In this document: positions 49,064 through 59,945 of the stretch, one piece after another
Layout of the letters: every line of letters starts with the position of its first letter
Numbering within the stretch: the first letter of the stretch is position 1
The notes under the pieces: generated by a model
Databases searched by the model: none
Told to the model about the DNA's origin: nothing
What the model saw: only the letters and a program-made list of their open reading frames with translations
Source of the DNA: Caldicellulosiruptor owensensis OL
GTDB taxonomy: Bacteria; Bacillota; Thermoanaerobacteria; Caldicellulosiruptorales; Caldicellulosiruptoraceae
DNA: 64,000 bases
Direction: 5' to 3'
Assembly: GCF_000166335.1 (NCBI RefSeq)
Contig: NC_014657.1
Span: 364,501-428,500, forward strand
Position numbers and translations under genes: made by a program

Positions 49064-49879
49064 ATGGTTATAGACTTTCACACCCACTGTTTTCCCGATG
49101 ACTTGGCACCAAGGGCAATGTCAAAACTTTCACAAAATTCTGGTATGCCATATTATCATGACGGGACTTTGTCAGGTTTGAGGGAGTCTGCTAAAAAAGC
49201 TGGAATTGACATGTGCGTTGTTTTGCCAATTGCAACAAAACCTCAGCAAACAATGACTATTAACAGATGGGCATTGTCTGTGATGGAAGAAAACAACGAC
49301 ATAATTTGTTTTGGCACAATTCATCCTGAGTTTGATATGTGGGAAGAGGAAATAAGGTGGTTAAAAGAAAACGGCTTTGTCGGAATAAAATTTCATCCTG
49401 ATTATCAGGATTTTTTTGTAGATGATAAAAAGATGTACCCTATTTATGATGCTATTGCAAAAAACGATATGATTATACTTTTTCACAGTGGAGTTGACCC
49501 AGCTTATATGCCTCCCTACCACTGCACACCAGAAAGGCTTCAAAGAGTCTTGAAGGATTTTTCAGGTGCAAAGATTGTTGCGGCGCATATGGGTGGATAC
49601 AGGTTTTTTGATGAAACGCTTGAGTGTTTAATAGGTAAAGATGTGTATTTTGATACATCCTTTTTCTTTGGTGAGGTTCAAATACAAAATCTCGAAGAGA
49701 TTTTCAGAAAACATGGCATAGATAAAATTTTATTTGCAACAGATTCTCCCTGGAAAGACCAGAAAAGAGAAGTTGAGTATATAAATAGCTTAAGACTTTC
49801 TGAAGAAGAAAAAGAAAAAATTTTATGGAAAAATGCACAACAGTTGCTTAAAGTTAAAATTGTCCATAGAACAAAGTAA
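49064..49879 (+). CDS. Amidohydrolase-family metal-dependent hydrolase
   Basis: A 271-residue TIM-barrel hydrolase of the amidohydrolase-2 type. Metal and catalytic positions are DFHTHCFP at the N-terminus (HxH), GIKFHPDYQDF, ILFHSGVDPAYM, KIVAAHMGGYRF and the final Asp in ILFATDSPW. Relatives include decarboxylases and TatD-like enzymes; the substrate cannot be told. The GGAGAG ribosome site precedes the ATG. It starts a plus-strand run of three small-enzyme genes. Confidence 0.85.
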   Translation: MVIDFHTHCFPDDLAPRAMSKLSQNSGMPYYHDGTLSGLRESAKKAGIDMCVVLPIATKPQQTMTINRWALSVMEENNDIICFGTIHPEFDMWEEEIRWLKENGFVGIKFHPDYQDFFVDDKKMYPIYDAIAKNDMIILFHSGVDPAYMPPYHCTPERLQRVLKDFSGAKIVAAHMGGYRFFDETLECLIGKDVYFDTSFFFGEVQIQNLEEIFRKHGIDKILFATDSPWKDQKREVEYINSLRLSEEEKEKILWKNAQQLLKVKIVHRTK

Positions 49880-49934
49880 TAATTTTTTGTGTTAACAATA
49901 CTAATGGCAAATTAGAGAGAGGGGTTTTTAAAAA

Positions 49935-50726
49935 TTGAGAGTCAAAATACTTATTAACAACTGGACATTTAAAGGTGGGTATTTAGCAGAACATGGTCTT
50001 TCGCTTTTTATTGAAAAGGATGGGAGAAAGATTTTGTTTGATTGTGGGCAAACAAATGCTATTTTGAAAAACATTGAGAAGATGGCTGTTGGGTTTGATT
50101 TTGATGCAATTGTTCTAAGCCATGCTCATTATGATCATACAGGCGGACTTAAATTTCTTATTGAAAAAACAAGTTGTCCTGTTTGGGTGCATACAGGGTT
50201 TTTTGCAAAAAAGTTTGCTAAAAGAGAAGGCGAGTATAAATTTATAGGTGAAAATTTTGAAAAGCTTGATACGGCAAAGTTTAAGATTGTCGATGAAGAT
50301 GTCTATGAGATATTTGATGGTATTTTTATGGTGAATGTTACCTCGGGTAATGAATCTAATGAGTTTTATATTCTCAAAGATGGTCGGTTTCAAAGTGATT
50401 TGTTTTTAGAAGAACAGTCGCTGGTGATAAAGGAAGATGGGAAAATTGCTGTGATTGTTGGCTGCAGTCACAATGGAATTGAGAAGATAATAGAAAAAGT
50501 AGAAAAATACTTTTCTCACAGCATCTTTGCAGTTATTGGTGGTTTTCATTCAAAAGACTTTCGACAAAACGATTTGCAAAGGCTTTGTCAGTTTTTCAGG
50601 GAAAAGAGAATCTATAAACTTGTACCTCTTCACTGTTCTGGGATAGAGACATTAATTCATTTTGCAGGCAATCTTCCAAATAAGCTAAAGATTTGTGGTG
50701 TAGGAGATGAAATTGAAATATGCTAA
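49935..50726 (+). CDS. Metallo-beta-lactamase-fold hydrolase
   Basis: A 263-residue MBL-fold protein. The main motif is LSHAHYDHTGG with the two-zinc His/Asp ligands. LLFDCGQTNAIL-like ILFDCGQTNAIL precedes it, VGCSHNGIEKI and VIGGFHSKDF follow. The C-terminal VPLHCSG closes the active site. The pattern matches MBL proteins often named after a dihydropterin phosphate synthase (MptN-like), a name of doubtful accuracy. The start is TTG 49935, after GAGAGGGG at about 14 bases. Confidence 0.82.
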   Translation: MRVKILINNWTFKGGYLAEHGLSLFIEKDGRKILFDCGQTNAILKNIEKMAVGFDFDAIVLSHAHYDHTGGLKFLIEKTSCPVWVHTGFFAKKFAKREGEYKFIGENFEKLDTAKFKIVDEDVYEIFDGIFMVNVTSGNESNEFYILKDGRFQSDLFLEEQSLVIKEDGKIAVIVGCSHNGIEKIIEKVEKYFSHSIFAVIGGFHSKDFRQNDLQRLCQFFREKRIYKLVPLHCSGIETLIHFAGNLPNKLKICGVGDEIEIC

Positions 50727-50800
50727 AATGTATTATGCTAAATACTAATTCAATGAAGTCTTCATAATTTAAATTTGTTCTAAAAGGGTGGAAATTCAAC

Positions 50801-51604
50801 ATGAAAGCAAATTTTTGGCTAAACAAGACAGTTATCATCACAGGGGCAACATCTGGTTTGGGGAAGGCAATAACAAAGATTTTACTTGAAAAAGGTGCAA
50901 AGGTTGTTGCCATTTCAAGGTCAGAAGAGTCGTTAAAAGGGCTTAAAAATGAGCTTGTAAGTTTTTCGGAAAATCTCTTTTTAATAAAGGCTGATGTAAC
51001 TGTTAAGAAAGATTGTAAAAATACTTTTAAAATTGTAAAAGATAAGCTAAAAACAGCAGATTTATTAATTAACAACGCAGGTGTTGGTTTGAGATGTGAA
51101 GTTGAAGAAATAGATGAAATTGATCTTAGAAAGGTATTTGATACTAATTTTTTTGGTGCATTTTACATGATGAAGTATGGAATATCATTTTTTAAAAAAA
51201 TAGGTAAAGGTACAATTGTAAATATTTGTTCGCTCGGTGTTAAAAGACCTGTTCCATTTACCGCAGGTTATACGGCTTCAAAAGCTGCTCTATCAACCTT
51301 AGCTGATGCTGCAAGACTTGAGCTTAAAAAAGATGGGATTTCTGTTTTGTGTGCATATCCGGGTTCAATTTCAACAGACTTTAGAAAAAATGCTCTGGGT
51401 AAGCCTTATCCTGAAAATGAAGTGCGGCTTTCCAGACTTTCACCTGAGATTGCAGCAAAAAGAATTTTAAGGGGAATTGAGAAAGGAAAAATAGAAATTT
51501 ACACATCAAAAAAAGATTATCTATTTGTTCTTTTCACACGGCTTTTTCCAAAGCTTTCTGAAAGGGTGGTTGAGAAAGCATTTGCAAAAAACAGGAATAA
51601 TTAA
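50801..51604 (+). CDS. Short-chain dehydrogenase/reductase
   Basis: A 267-residue classical SDR. It has the cofactor loop TGATSGLGKA (about 15-24), AISRSEESLKGL suggesting NADP(H), LLINNAGVG, the catalytic Ser in NICSLGVKRP and YTASKAAL with Tyr and Lys. CAYPGSISTDF follows. A C-terminal hydrophobic patch (YLFVLFTRLFPKL) may associate with membrane, as in the DltE/YqjQ-like subgroup. The substrate is unknown. Confidence 0.88.
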   Translation: MKANFWLNKTVIITGATSGLGKAITKILLEKGAKVVAISRSEESLKGLKNELVSFSENLFLIKADVTVKKDCKNTFKIVKDKLKTADLLINNAGVGLRCEVEEIDEIDLRKVFDTNFFGAFYMMKYGISFFKKIGKGTIVNICSLGVKRPVPFTAGYTASKAALSTLADAARLELKKDGISVLCAYPGSISTDFRKNALGKPYPENEVRLSRLSPEIAAKRILRGIEKGKIEIYTSKKDYLFVLFTRLFPKLSERVVEKAFAKNRNN

Positions 51605-51701
51605 AATTAAAAATTATTTTTGCACTCAGTTTTCAATTAAGAAATTAGGGCTAATTGGCATTTAAAAAGATAGCGCAATTGCCGTGGGGCACACAATTTC
51701 C

Positions 51702-51730
51702 TTGACATAAATAAAAATACATGCTAAAAT
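51702..51730 (+). promoter_or_regulatory. Consensus promoter of the ilv-leu operon
   Basis: TTGACA (51702-51707), 17 bases, TAAAAT (51725-51730). The predicted start is near 51737. Confidence 0.75.
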
Positions 51731-51774
51731 AATTCAAAATTTATTCTTAGGATTGCAAGAATTAAAGAAATTAC

Positions 51775-51804
51775 GTCCGACAAAGAAAGGCAGAACGGTC
51801 GGAC
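51775..51804 (+). terminator. Leader terminator/attenuator upstream of ilvB
   Basis: GTCCGAC and GTCGGAC pair around 16 bases, followed by TTTTCATATA, between the promoter and the ilvB ribosome site. An earlier small stem (ATTCTT/AAGAAT, about 51743-51762) precedes it. The leader of about 90 bases is too short for a T-box and encodes no obvious leader peptide. Confidence 0.55.
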
Positions 51805-51829
51805 TTTTCATATATAAAGGGTGGTTTTG

Positions 51830-53440
51830 ATGAAGGTGAAGATGACGGTAGCACGGGCAATGGTAGAGGTTTTAAAGAGCGAGGGTGTAGAGATTATCTT
51901 TGGCATTCCAGGTGCGGCAATATATCCGTTTTATGATGCGCTCTATAGCTCTGATATTAAGCATGTCTTAGTACGTACTGAACAGGCAGCAGTTCATGAG
52001 GCAAGCGGATATGCACGCACAACAGGCAAGGTTGGTGTGTGCGTTGCAACCTCTGGGCCTGGTGCTACAAATCTTATAACTGGCATTGCAACTGCATATA
52101 TGGATTCAGTTCCTATTGTAGCAATTACAGGTCAGGTAAATTCAAGTTTAATTGGGAAAGATGTGTTTCAAGAGGTGGACATTACTGGAGCCACAGCTCC
52201 TTTTACCAAGCATAATTATCTTGTGAAAGATCCAAAAAAGATTGTAAGAGTATTAAAAGAAGCTTTTTATATAGCCTCAACAGGAAGAAGAGGACCTGTT
52301 TTAGTAGATGTCCCCATAGATGTTCAGATGCAGGAGATTGAATTTGAAATTCCGAGAGAAATTGAGATACCGGGTTACAAGCCGAGGGAAAAGGGACATC
52401 CTTTACAAATAAAAAGGGCGGCAGAAGCTATAGAAGCTGCCAAAAAACCGGTTATATGCAGTGGTGGCGGTGTGATTGCTTCAAAGGCTTCTGAAGAATT
52501 GAGAATTCTGGTTGAAAGGCAAAAGATTCCAGTTATTTCAACTTTAATGGGGATTGGAGCTATTTCGACAAATCATCCATACTATCTTGGGATGATTGGT
52601 TCACACGGGCAGAGAGAAGCAAATCTTGCTTTAAGACAGGCAGACCTTTTAATTGTGGTTGGAGCACGGCTTGCTGACAGAGCATTAGGTGATACAAAGA
52701 TTACTGACAATATGAAAATTATTCATATAGATATTGACCCTGCTGAGATTGGTAAAAATGTTGATACTAATATCCCAATTGTTGGTGATGCAAAATATGT
52801 TCTTTCAGAAATAAACAAAAGAGTTTCGGAGAGAGAAGAATTCTGGGCTGCCGAGATAAAGGCGCAAAAGAAAATTTTGCCAGACGATGGAAAACTTCAT
52901 CCCTATGATGTGCTGAGAGAAATTTCAGTTCAATATGATGGAGAGTATATAATCACAACAGATGTTGGTCAGCACCAGATATGGGCGGCACACCATTTGT
53001 ATATAAAAAGACCAGGGACTTTTATTACATCTGGTGGACTTGGAACAATGGGATATGGTGTTCCGGCAGCTATTGGTGCAAAGTTTGGAAAACCAGAAGA
53101 AGAGGTTATAGCAATAACAGGTGACGGAAGTTTTCAGATGCTTATGCAAGAGCTTGCAACAATAAAAAGAGAGCAGGTGCCAGTTAAAATTGTTTTATTT
53201 AACAACACAAGGCTTGGAATGGTATATGAACTTCAAAAGAAAAGATGTACAGGCAGATTTATAGCAACGTGCTTGGATGGTAACCCTGACTTTATGATAT
53301 TGGCAAAGGCATATGAGATTGAAGGTATGAGGCTTGAAAGTAAAGAAAAATTAAAAGAAGCTATTTCGGCCATGAAAAATCACAAGGGTCCATTTTTACT
53401 TGAGGTTGTGACAAGCCCTGATGAGCCAACTATACCTTAA
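51830..53440 (+). CDS. ilvB: Acetolactate synthase, large subunit
   Basis: A 536-residue TPP/FAD enzyme joining pyruvate with pyruvate or 2-oxobutyrate, the common step of valine, leucine and isoleucine synthesis. Motifs are VIFGIPGAAIYPFYDAL, VRTEQAAVHEASGYARTTGKVGVCVATSGPGATNLITGIA with the catalytic Glu, and GRRGPVLVDVP. GDGSFQMLMQELATIKREQVPVKIVLFNN binds TPP/Mg. The start ATG 51830 has GGGTGG five bases before. It is slightly shorter than many IlvB (about 550-570). It heads ilvB-ilvN-ilvC-leuA. Confidence 0.96.
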   Translation: MKVKMTVARAMVEVLKSEGVEIIFGIPGAAIYPFYDALYSSDIKHVLVRTEQAAVHEASGYARTTGKVGVCVATSGPGATNLITGIATAYMDSVPIVAITGQVNSSLIGKDVFQEVDITGATAPFTKHNYLVKDPKKIVRVLKEAFYIASTGRRGPVLVDVPIDVQMQEIEFEIPREIEIPGYKPREKGHPLQIKRAAEAIEAAKKPVICSGGGVIASKASEELRILVERQKIPVISTLMGIGAISTNHPYYLGMIGSHGQREANLALRQADLLIVVGARLADRALGDTKITDNMKIIHIDIDPAEIGKNVDTNIPIVGDAKYVLSEINKRVSEREEFWAAEIKAQKKILPDDGKLHPYDVLREISVQYDGEYIITTDVGQHQIWAAHHLYIKRPGTFITSGGLGTMGYGVPAAIGAKFGKPEEEVIAITGDGSFQMLMQELATIKREQVPVKIVLFNNTRLGMVYELQKKRCTGRFIATCLDGNPDFMILAKAYEIEGMRLESKEKLKEAISAMKNHKGPFLLEVVTSPDEPTIP

Positions 53441-53489
53441 GGGTTAAATTGAGCTTATTAAAATTTTGGTGATAGGGGGATGCAAGAAG

Positions 53490-55005
<1,516 letters not shown>

Positions 55006-55021
55006 AGGTGAGGGGTTCTGA

Positions 55022-56545
55022 ATGGGAAACAGAGTTATAAAAATTTTTGATACAACACTCAGAGACGGTGAGCAAACACCAGGTGTGTCGCTCAACGTCA
55101 ATGAAAAACTTGAAATTGCTAAACAGCTTGAAAAACTCAAAGTTGATGTGATAGAAGCAGGTTTTGCAATAGCATCTCCTGGTGATTTTGAGGCAATAAA
55201 GGTTATTTCAGAAAATATAAAAGACGCAGTTATAGTATCTTTGGCGCGAGCAGTAGAAAAGGATATAGACAGAGCATATGAAGCACTCAAAAACGCGCAA
55301 GCGCCGAGGATTCACACATTCATTGCAACAAGCGATATTCATATGAAATACAAGCTCAAGATGACAGAAGAGGAAGTACTTGAAAGAGCTGTTGCGATGG
55401 TAAAATATGCAAAAAAATATGTGTCTGATGTAGAGTTTTCATGTGAGGATGCGACACGTTCAAGAATAGAGTTTTTAATAAAAGTGTTTGACGCTGTTAT
55501 AAAAGCTGGTGCAACAGTTATAAATATTCCTGACACTGTTGGCTACACAACGCCTGAAGAAATGAAAAGAATTATAAGGGCTTTAAAAGAGAATATTCCT
55601 GATATTGATAAGGTTCAGATTTCAGTTCACTGTCATAATGACCTTGGCCTTGCTGTTGCAAACTCATTGGCTGCTGTTGAAGAAGGTGTTCACCAGGTTG
55701 AATGTACAATAAACGGTCTTGGAGAAAGAGCAGGTAATGCTGCTTTGGAAGAAATTGTGATGGCTCTTAAAACAAGAAAAGATTTTTACGGTGTTGATGT
55801 TTTGATTGACACAACTCAGATTTACAGAACAAGCAAACTTGTATCATCGCTCACAGGCGTGTTTGTTCAGCCAAACAAAGCAATAGTTGGTGCAAATGCA
55901 TTTGCACATGAGTCTGGTATACATCAGCATGGAGTACTTTCAGAAAGGTCTACTTATGAAATTATTGATCCTGTTTCAATTGGTCTTCCTAAAAACAGGA
56001 TGGTTCTGGGCAAGCATTCAGGTCGACATGCGTTTGAGGAAAGACTCAAAGAGCTTGGATACACTGACCTTACAAGAGAAGAGATTGATGCAGCGTTTGA
56101 AAAGTTTAAAGTTTTGGCAGATAAAAAGAAGGTTGTGCTTGACAAAGATATTGAGGCTCTGTTAGAGCAAAAATCACTTAATATTCCAGAAACATACGAA
56201 CTTATAAGATTTCAAATAATAAGCGGAAATGGTCTTATCTCAACTGCATCTGTAAGGATAAAATCAGGGGATGAAGAGTTTGAAGAAGCAGCAACAGGTG
56301 ATGGTCCTGTTGATGCAATCTTTAAGGCAATAGATAGAATAACAGGGCTTCAGATTGAACTTGATGATTACAGCATAAAAGCTGTGACACAAGGTAAAGA
56401 TGCTCTTGGCGAGGTAACAGTCAGAATCAAGAAAGACGGCAAGGCTTTCTTGGGTCGAGGACTTTCGACTGATATTTTAGAAGCAAGTGCCAAAGCGTAT
56501 GTAAACGCTATAAATAAGATGCTGTATAAAATTTCAGAGGAGTAA
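55022..56545 (+). CDS. leuA: 2-Isopropylmalate synthase
   Basis: A 507-residue enzyme condensing acetyl-CoA with 2-oxoisovalerate, the first committed step of leucine synthesis. The DRE-TIM barrel has [42 protein letters not shown] and [21 protein letters not shown]-like [15 protein letters not shown] with the metal His pair. [13 protein letters not shown] and [11 protein letters not shown] follow. The C-terminal LeuA regulatory domain ([30 protein letters not shown]-like) is present, so leucine inhibition is likely. It follows ilvC by 16 bases with a GTGAGGGG site. Confidence 0.95.
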   Translation: MGNRVIKIFDTTLRDGEQTPGVSLNVNEKLEIAKQLEKLKVDVIEAGFAIASPGDFEAIKVISENIKDAVIVSLARAVEKDIDRAYEALKNAQAPRIHTFIATSDIHMKYKLKMTEEEVLERAVAMVKYAKKYVSDVEFSCEDATRSRIEFLIKVFDAVIKAGATVINIPDTVGYTTPEEMKRIIRALKENIPDIDKVQISVHCHNDLGLAVANSLAAVEEGVHQVECTINGLGERAGNAALEEIVMALKTRKDFYGVDVLIDTTQIYRTSKLVSSLTGVFVQPNKAIVGANAFAHESGIHQHGVLSERSTYEIIDPVSIGLPKNRMVLGKHSGRHAFEERLKELGYTDLTREEIDAAFEKFKVLADKKKVVLDKDIEALLEQKSLNIPETYELIRFQIISGNGLISTASVRIKSGDEEFEEAATGDGPVDAIFKAIDRITGLQIELDDYSIKAVTQGKDALGEVTVRIKKDGKAFLGRGLSTDILEASAKAYVNAINKMLYKISEE

Positions 56546-56554
56546 AATTGCCTC

Positions 56555-56583
56555 TTTACAATTTTATAAATTGGGTTTAAAAT
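56555..56583 (+). promoter_or_regulatory. Promoter of the cimA leader
   Basis: TTTACA (56555-56560), 17 bases, TAAAAT (56578-56583), starting ten bases after the leuA stop. It allows cimA to be transcribed separately from ilvBNC-leuA. Confidence 0.6.
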
Positions 56584-56624
56584 AATTAGCAAATAAATTT
56601 TAAAGGGTCAAAGGGGTGCAAAAA

Positions 56625-56789
56625 ATGATAATACGAATATGCGGCGCAATCACAATAATTGGTATTATTTCGATAATTAGAAAGAGAATAATTAAATTGA
56701 TTTATAAAATTTCATATGCCGCATTGCACCCATTTTGGCCTGTGTATGATGAAAGAGGGTTTTTAAAAAGACCCTTAGGGCATGGTTGA
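56625..56789 (+). CDS. Isoleucine-rich leader peptide for cimA
   Basis: A 54-codon frame with AAGGGG eight bases before its ATG. The first 28 residues, starting MIIRICGAITIIGIISIIRK, contain 13 isoleucines; the rest is ordinary (PFWPVYDERGFLKRPLGHG). The stop at 56789 lies 40 bases before a strong intrinsic terminator that precedes cimA, the first enzyme of isoleucine synthesis from pyruvate. GGGTGCAA over its ribosome site (56614-56621) can pair with TTGCACCC (56724-56731), and ATGCGGC (56639-56645) with GCCGCAT (56718-56724), enclosing the Ile codons. I infer ribosome-mediated attenuation by charged tRNA-Ile. At 54 codons it is long for a leader peptide. Confidence 0.72.
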   Translation: MIIRICGAITIIGIISIIRKRIIKLIYKISYAALHPFWPVYDERGFLKRPLGHG

Positions 56790-56828
56790 ATTGATAAAAA
56801 GTTTTGTTTCAAATGAGTTTTGAGTTTT

Positions 56829-56865
56829 AAAGCCCAGCCTAAAAAATCACAGGCTGGGCTTTTTT
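56829..56865 (+). terminator. Attenuator terminator in the cimA leader
   Basis: AAAGCCCAGCCT and AGGCTGGGCTTT pair over 12 bases with a ten-base loop, followed by a T run. CACAGGC (56848-56854), covering the 3' arm, can alternatively pair with GCCTGTG (56738-56744) inside the leader peptide frame, which would break the terminator. The cimA ribosome site (AAAGGAGG) comes about ten bases later. Confidence 0.8.
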
Positions 56866-56891
56866 GATATTCTTAAAGGAGGGAAAATAAA

Positions 56892-58472
56892 GTGGAAGAT
56901 AACAAGACAATCATCATCTATGATTCGACTTTAAGAGATGGAGCTCAGGCGGGCGGAATTTCATATACTCTGGAAGATAAACTTAAAATTGTAGAAAGAC
57001 TTGACAAGTTTGGAGTAAAATTTATTGAGGCAGGCAATCCGGGTTCTAACATCAAAGACCAGGAGTTTTTTGCAAGGGTAAAACAAATGAGGCTTAAAAA
57101 CGCAAAGCTTATCGCCTTTGGTTCAACAAGAAGAGTTGGAATTGATGTGAAAGATGACCCTAATATTCAATCATTAATTGCAGCTGATACTGAAGCTGTT
57201 GCAATTTTTGGAAAGTCATGGGATTTTCATGTAATAGAAGTGCTAAGAACAACAGAGGATGAGAATCTTCAAATGATTTATGATACAATAAAATATTTAA
57301 AGTCGTTGGGTAAGTATGTCGTATTTGATGCTGAACACTTTTTTGATGGTTATAAGAATAATAAAAAATATGCATTGGAGACATTAAAGGTTGCAAAAGA
57401 AGCCGGGGCAGACTCTTTAGACCTGTGCGATACAAACGGCGGTACTTTCCCGATGGATATTTATAACATCACTAAGGAAGTTGTTGAGATGTTTCCTGGG
57501 ACATTGATTGGAATTCACTGTCACAACGATACAGGTATGGCTGTTGCAAACTCAATCATGGCAGTTTTGGCAGGGGCACGACAAGTTCAGGGGACTATAA
57601 ATGGATATGGCGAAAGATGTGGTAATGCAGACCTTATCACACTAATTCCAAATCTTCAGCTAAAGCTTGGTTTTAAATGTGTACCGGATGAAAATATGAA
57701 ACACCTGACATCCCTTTCAAGGTATGTTGCTGAAATTGCTAATATGATTCCAAACGAGCGCGCACCTTATGTGGGTGCTTATGCGTTTACTCACAAGGCT
57801 GGTATGCACATTGATGCTGTCAAGAAAAATCCGGCTTCATTTGAGCATATCAATCCTGAAATTGTTGGAAATACAAGAAGAATAGTACTATCTGAGGTTG
57901 CAGGAAGAGCTACAATTCTTGACAAGATTCGTGAAGTTGACCCGACAGTTACAAAAGATTCACCTGTTACAAAAGAGATTATTGATGAGCTAAAACGCCT
58001 TGAAAATGAAGGATATCAGTTTGAGTCTGCAGAGGCTTCATTTGAGATGCTAATTAGAAAAAAGCTGGGGCTTTATCAGCCGTTCTTTACTCTCAAAGAG
58101 TTCAAAGTTTTGATTAATGAGCCAGCAGTAGAGTACAGTTCATCTGCAATTGTAAAGATTGCAGTAGATGGTGTTACGGCAATCACAGCAGCAGAAGGTG
58201 ATGGACCTGTCCATGCCTTAGATAGTGCTTTGAGAAAAGCTTTGGAAAAATTCTACCCAGAGCTCAAAGAAGTGCATTTGGTTGATTACAAGGTTAGAGT
58301 TTTGAATGCTGAAACTGCAACTGCTGCAAAGGTAAGAGTTCTGATTGAGTCAACAGACGGAAAAGATACATGGACAACTGTAGGTGTTTCGACCGACATT
58401 GTAAATGCAAGCTGGATTGCGCTTGTGGATTCACTGGAGTACAAGCTTTGCAAGGAAAAGATTGAGAAATAA
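56892..58472 (+). CDS. cimA: (R)-citramalate synthase
   Basis: A 526-residue enzyme condensing pyruvate with acetyl-CoA to citramalate, opening the threonine-independent route to isoleucine. The barrel has IYDSTLRDGAQAGGISYTLEDKLKIVERLDKFGVKFIEAG, FDAEHFFDGYKNNKKYA (typical of CimA, not LeuA), LCDTNGGTFP, GIHCHNDTGMAVANS and GYGERCGNADL. HKAGMHIDAV and a C-terminal allosteric domain (EGDGPVHALDSALRKAL) follow. The start is GTG 56892 after AAAGGAGG. It has its own promoter and an isoleucine-rich leader with terminator, so control by isoleucine is likely at both RNA and protein level. Confidence 0.93.
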   Translation: MEDNKTIIIYDSTLRDGAQAGGISYTLEDKLKIVERLDKFGVKFIEAGNPGSNIKDQEFFARVKQMRLKNAKLIAFGSTRRVGIDVKDDPNIQSLIAADTEAVAIFGKSWDFHVIEVLRTTEDENLQMIYDTIKYLKSLGKYVVFDAEHFFDGYKNNKKYALETLKVAKEAGADSLDLCDTNGGTFPMDIYNITKEVVEMFPGTLIGIHCHNDTGMAVANSIMAVLAGARQVQGTINGYGERCGNADLITLIPNLQLKLGFKCVPDENMKHLTSLSRYVAEIANMIPNERAPYVGAYAFTHKAGMHIDAVKKNPASFEHINPEIVGNTRRIVLSEVAGRATILDKIREVDPTVTKDSPVTKEIIDELKRLENEGYQFESAEASFEMLIRKKLGLYQPFFTLKEFKVLINEPAVEYSSSAIVKIAVDGVTAITAAEGDGPVHALDSALRKALEKFYPELKEVHLVDYKVRVLNAETATAAKVRVLIESTDGKDTWTTVGVSTDIVNASWIALVDSLEYKLCKEKIEK

Positions 58473-58481
58473 ATAAATTGG

Positions 58482-58515
58482 GGGCTGTTCATCTCAAATA
58501 ATTTTTGAACAGCCC
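58482..58515 (+). terminator. Intrinsic terminator after cimA
   Basis: GGGCTGTTC and GAACAGCCC pair around 16 bases, then TTTGACTTT follows. Confidence 0.75.
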
Positions 58516-58674
58516 TTTGACTTTAGTGTTTTGTTTATGAGTTCTATATGCTAAGAAAGCAGAATTAAATTTTTAAAAATTCATTTATCAAAAATACAGC
58601 AAGAAGACTCCCACTTCTTTAAGGTGAGAGATGAATTGCTAAAAGTATGATACAATATTTTCGGGTGATTTCAG

Positions 58675-59851
58675 ATGTACAAAACACAGAAAAATCATAT
58701 AAGATGTGATAAACAAACGTACAGGATACTTCGAATCCTATGCCGTCTTTCAAAGAATCTGTACAACTATGCACTCTACCATGTAAGACAACACTATTTT
58801 AAAACTCAGGAATATCTTCGATATGAAAGTGTATATCATCTTGTAAAAGGGAACGAAAACTACAGATTACTACCATCTCAAGTTGCCCAGCAAACCATTT
58901 TAGCAGTGGACCAAGCTTTTAAATCGTTTTTTGGTTCACTGAAGGCAAAGAAAGAAGGAAAGATTGACAAGAAGATTTCCATGCCAAAGTACTTGCCCAC
59001 GGATGGAATGTTTCTTCTCAGTTTTCCTAAAGACCAGTTCAAGGTAGAAGGGAACAAATTGAGATTGAGTCTGGGCAGGAATTTTTACAAAGAGTTTGGG
59101 ACAAAGTATTTGTATTTTGAGCTGCCAGTAACAGTTTCAGGTAAGAGGATAAAAGAAGTCAGGATAGTAGCAAGGTTTCATGGTAAATGGTTTGAGATTG
59201 AGTATGTGTATGAAGAAGAAGAGCAGAGTTGTGATCTTAACAAAGACAGGTACTTATCAATAGACCTTGGTCTTGACAATTTTGCAGCTGTAGTTGATAC
59301 CATCGGGACTGCCTTTTTGATAGAAGGCAGGTATATAAAATCAGTTAACCGATGGTACAACAAAGAAAAAGCAAGACTGCAGAGTATATACTCAAAGCAG
59401 GGAGTAAAATTTGGTAAAAAACTTGCTCAGATTTCTCTTAAAAGACAGCATATAATTGACAATTTTTTAAATCAGGCAGTGAACAGGACAGTATAAGCAT
59501 TGTCTGAACAATCAAATTGGGACAGTAGTAGTTGGAGAAATGAAGAGTATAAAACAAGAGATAGGACTTGGGAGAGTGAATAATCAAAACTTTGTGAGTA
59601 TTCCGTATGATAAGTTCAAGAGGAAGTTAGAAACAAAGTGCAGGTATTATGGCATAGAGTATATGGAAATTGATGAAAGTTATACATCACAGAGATGTAG
59701 CAGATGTGGGATGGTCAAGAAAAGTAACAGGAAATACAGGGGATTGTATATGTGCAGAGATTGCGGGTATGTAGTAAATGCGGATATAAATGGAGCGATG
59801 AACATACTTGCAAAAGTAGCTGGCGAGTCTGCTAAGATAGCAGATAGCTAG
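58675..59851 (+). pseudogene. tnpB: TnpB RNA-guided nuclease, one frameshift
   Basis: A TnpB (OrfB, Cas12 ancestor) of about 390 residues. The N-terminal domain MYKTQKNHIRCDKQTYRIL... is followed by the RuvC core: Asp197 in YLSIDLGLDNFAAV, then after a shift near 59493 Glu in TVVVGEMKSIKQ, and the last Asp in NADINGAMNIL. The zinc ribbon CSRCGMVKKSNRKYRGLYMCRDCG is intact. All catalytic residues are present, so one base change separates it from an active enzyme. TnpB proteins cut DNA guided by an RNA from the element's right end. Confidence 0.85.
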
Positions 59852-59945
59852 TTGTGGGTGTGTGAACCACCCTGTGAGAATAAGGGTAGCATAGTTGCTA
59901 CCAAACTTCTCACGAAGCCTCCACCTCTTTAGGTGGGTGGTAGTT
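59830..59945 (+). ncRNA. Candidate TnpB omega RNA (right-end RNA)
   Basis: The 3' end of tnpB and the following 90 bases form nested stems. TCTGCT/AGCAGA lies inside the last codons. GTGAGAA (59874-59880) pairs with TTCTCAC (59907-59913) around an inner GGTAGC/GCTACC stem (59885-59902), and the terminal hairpin follows at 59918-59940. Such structured right ends give the guide RNA of TnpB. The guide would be the flanking sequence after about 59949, i.e. part of the LysM gene. The extent is inferred. Confidence 0.45.

Noticed and set aside
51601-51829. T-box riboswitch upstream of ilvB
   Set aside because: The transcript leader is only about 90 bases and I see no T-box sequence or specifier stem.
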